Assembly (NCBI GenBank): GCA_023424785.1
Contig: JAFADP010000176.1
Coordinates: forward strand, 1 to 5,838
Length of the DNA stretch: 5,838 bases
Direction: 5' to 3'
DNA from: Bacillota bacterium
Lineage (GTDB): Bacteria; Bacillota; Clostridia; Clostridiales; Clostridiaceae
Below are positions 5,657 to 5,838 of this stretch, in pieces (the stretch's first letter is position 1; each line of letters begins with the position of its first letter). The position numbers were made by a program, and so were the translations under genes. The notes beneath the pieces were generated by a model that saw only the letters and a list, made by a program, of their open reading frames with translations, ran no database searches and was not told the origin of the DNA.

Positions 5657-5838
5657 TATTTATTCCCCCTAACTTTAATGCCATTTGCTATTTCTTTCCC
5701 TATAGCAAATCTTGTTCCTCTCACTTTAAATATAAGAGAACCACTTCTTTTATTATTTAAAATTTCTATACTCGTTCCTTTAGTAAGACCTAGCATTTGT
5801 AATCTTCTTTTTACATTAGATTCTAAATCTATTTCATT
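5656..5838 (-). CDS. feoA: FeoA, small SH3-like ferrous iron transport protein (5' end outside window)
   Basis: The C-terminal 60 residues of FeoA, a cytosolic SH3-like protein needed for Fe(II) uptake and thought to act on FeoB. Seen: NVKRRLQMLGLTKG, then IEILNNKRSGSLIFKVRGTRFAIGKEIANGIKV, which matches the family pattern of an LGL..G turn followed by V.G...A.G..IA. FeoA proteins are about 70-80 residues, so about 15 residues and the start codon lie beyond the right edge. The stop TAA (5658-5656) shares its last A with the feoB ATG (TAATG), and the feoB RBS lies in the last feoA codons. This is the first feo gene seen in the operon; the promoter and any Fur operator are not in the window. 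Confidence 0.93.
   Translation of the reverse strand, partial: NEIDLESNVKRRLQMLGLTKGTSIEILNNKRSGSLIFKVRGTRFAIGKEIANGIKVRGNK
5664..5670 (-). promoter_or_regulatory. feoB: RBS of feoB inside the 3' end of feoA
   Basis: AGGGGGA on the minus strand is 7 bases before the feoB ATG and lies within the final feoA codons, as expected for coupled translation. Confidence 0.75.
5683..5710. repeat. 9-bp inverted repeat in 3' end of feoA, upstream of feoB RBS
   Basis: ATTTGCTAT (5683-5691) and ATAGCAAAT (5702-5710) are exact complements around a 10-base loop. On the feo mRNA this hairpin would end about 12 bases before the feoB RBS. The bases also encode the conserved FAIGKEIAN stretch of FeoA, so the repeat may be only a by-product of coding. 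Confidence 0.6.

Noticed and set aside
5657..5682. Fur box or promoter directly before feoB
   Set aside because: This stretch is the coding end of feoA and shows only the feoB RBS; no GATAAT-type inverted repeat is present, so regulation should act upstream of feoA.
1..5838. CRISPR array, riboswitch, tRNA or mobile element
   Set aside because: No regularly spaced repeats, no tRNA-like cloverleaf, no transposase or terminal repeats were seen, and all intergenic gaps are under 100 bases, leaving no room for a typical riboswitch.

Overview
The window looks like chromosomal DNA from a very AT-rich, spore-forming Clostridia-type Firmicute. The support is direct: strong AGGAGG-type ribosome binding sites, heavy use of A/T-ending codons (ATA, AGA, TTA), a TTG start, a spoIIP sporulation gene, and a feoA-feoB-small cysteine protein iron operon of the clostridial type. 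The species cannot be named from sequence alone. Coding density is high; there is no rRNA, tRNA, IS element, phage gene or CRISPR array.

Layout, left to right. (1) Positions 1-1337, minus strand: a MATE-family multidrug/toxin efflux transporter, complete except for the last few C-terminal residues, which run off the left edge. (2) Positions 1338-1436: a short divergent intergenic region holding the start signals of the MATE gene and of the next gene. (3) Positions 1437-2255, plus strand: a predicted lipoprotein carrying a ComEC-type metallo-beta-lactamase hydrolase domain. (4) Positions 2256-2351: a 96-base gap with a possible sigma-E-like promoter and a strong RBS. (5) Positions 2352-3389, plus strand: spoIIP, the sporulation peptidoglycan hydrolase of the engulfment machinery, starting at TTG. 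(6) Positions 3376-3420: a perfect 20-bp hairpin shared as a bidirectional terminator by the two convergent transcription units. (7) Positions 5838-3419, minus strand: a ferrous iron uptake operon read feoA (5' end outside the window), feoB, then a 52-residue FeoB-associated cysteine-rich membrane protein that is too short for ordinary gene-length cutoffs.

How the genes work together: FeoA, FeoB and the small Cys-rich protein form one tightly packed Fe(II) import unit (stop/start overlap of 1 base, then a 15-base gap). SpoIIP works on the septal peptidoglycan during engulfment with partners (SpoIID, SpoIIM) encoded elsewhere. The MBL lipoprotein sits upstream of spoIIP on the same strand, but nothing in the sequence proves a functional link. 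MATE is a separate divergent unit.

I found no convincing undescribed system. The points most worth a second look are a histidine-rich linker in FeoB encoded partly by a (CAT)5 repeat, a 22-bp perfect palindrome inside feoB, the terminator that absorbs the stop codons of two convergent operons, and the ComEC-like lipoprotein placed next to spoIIP.
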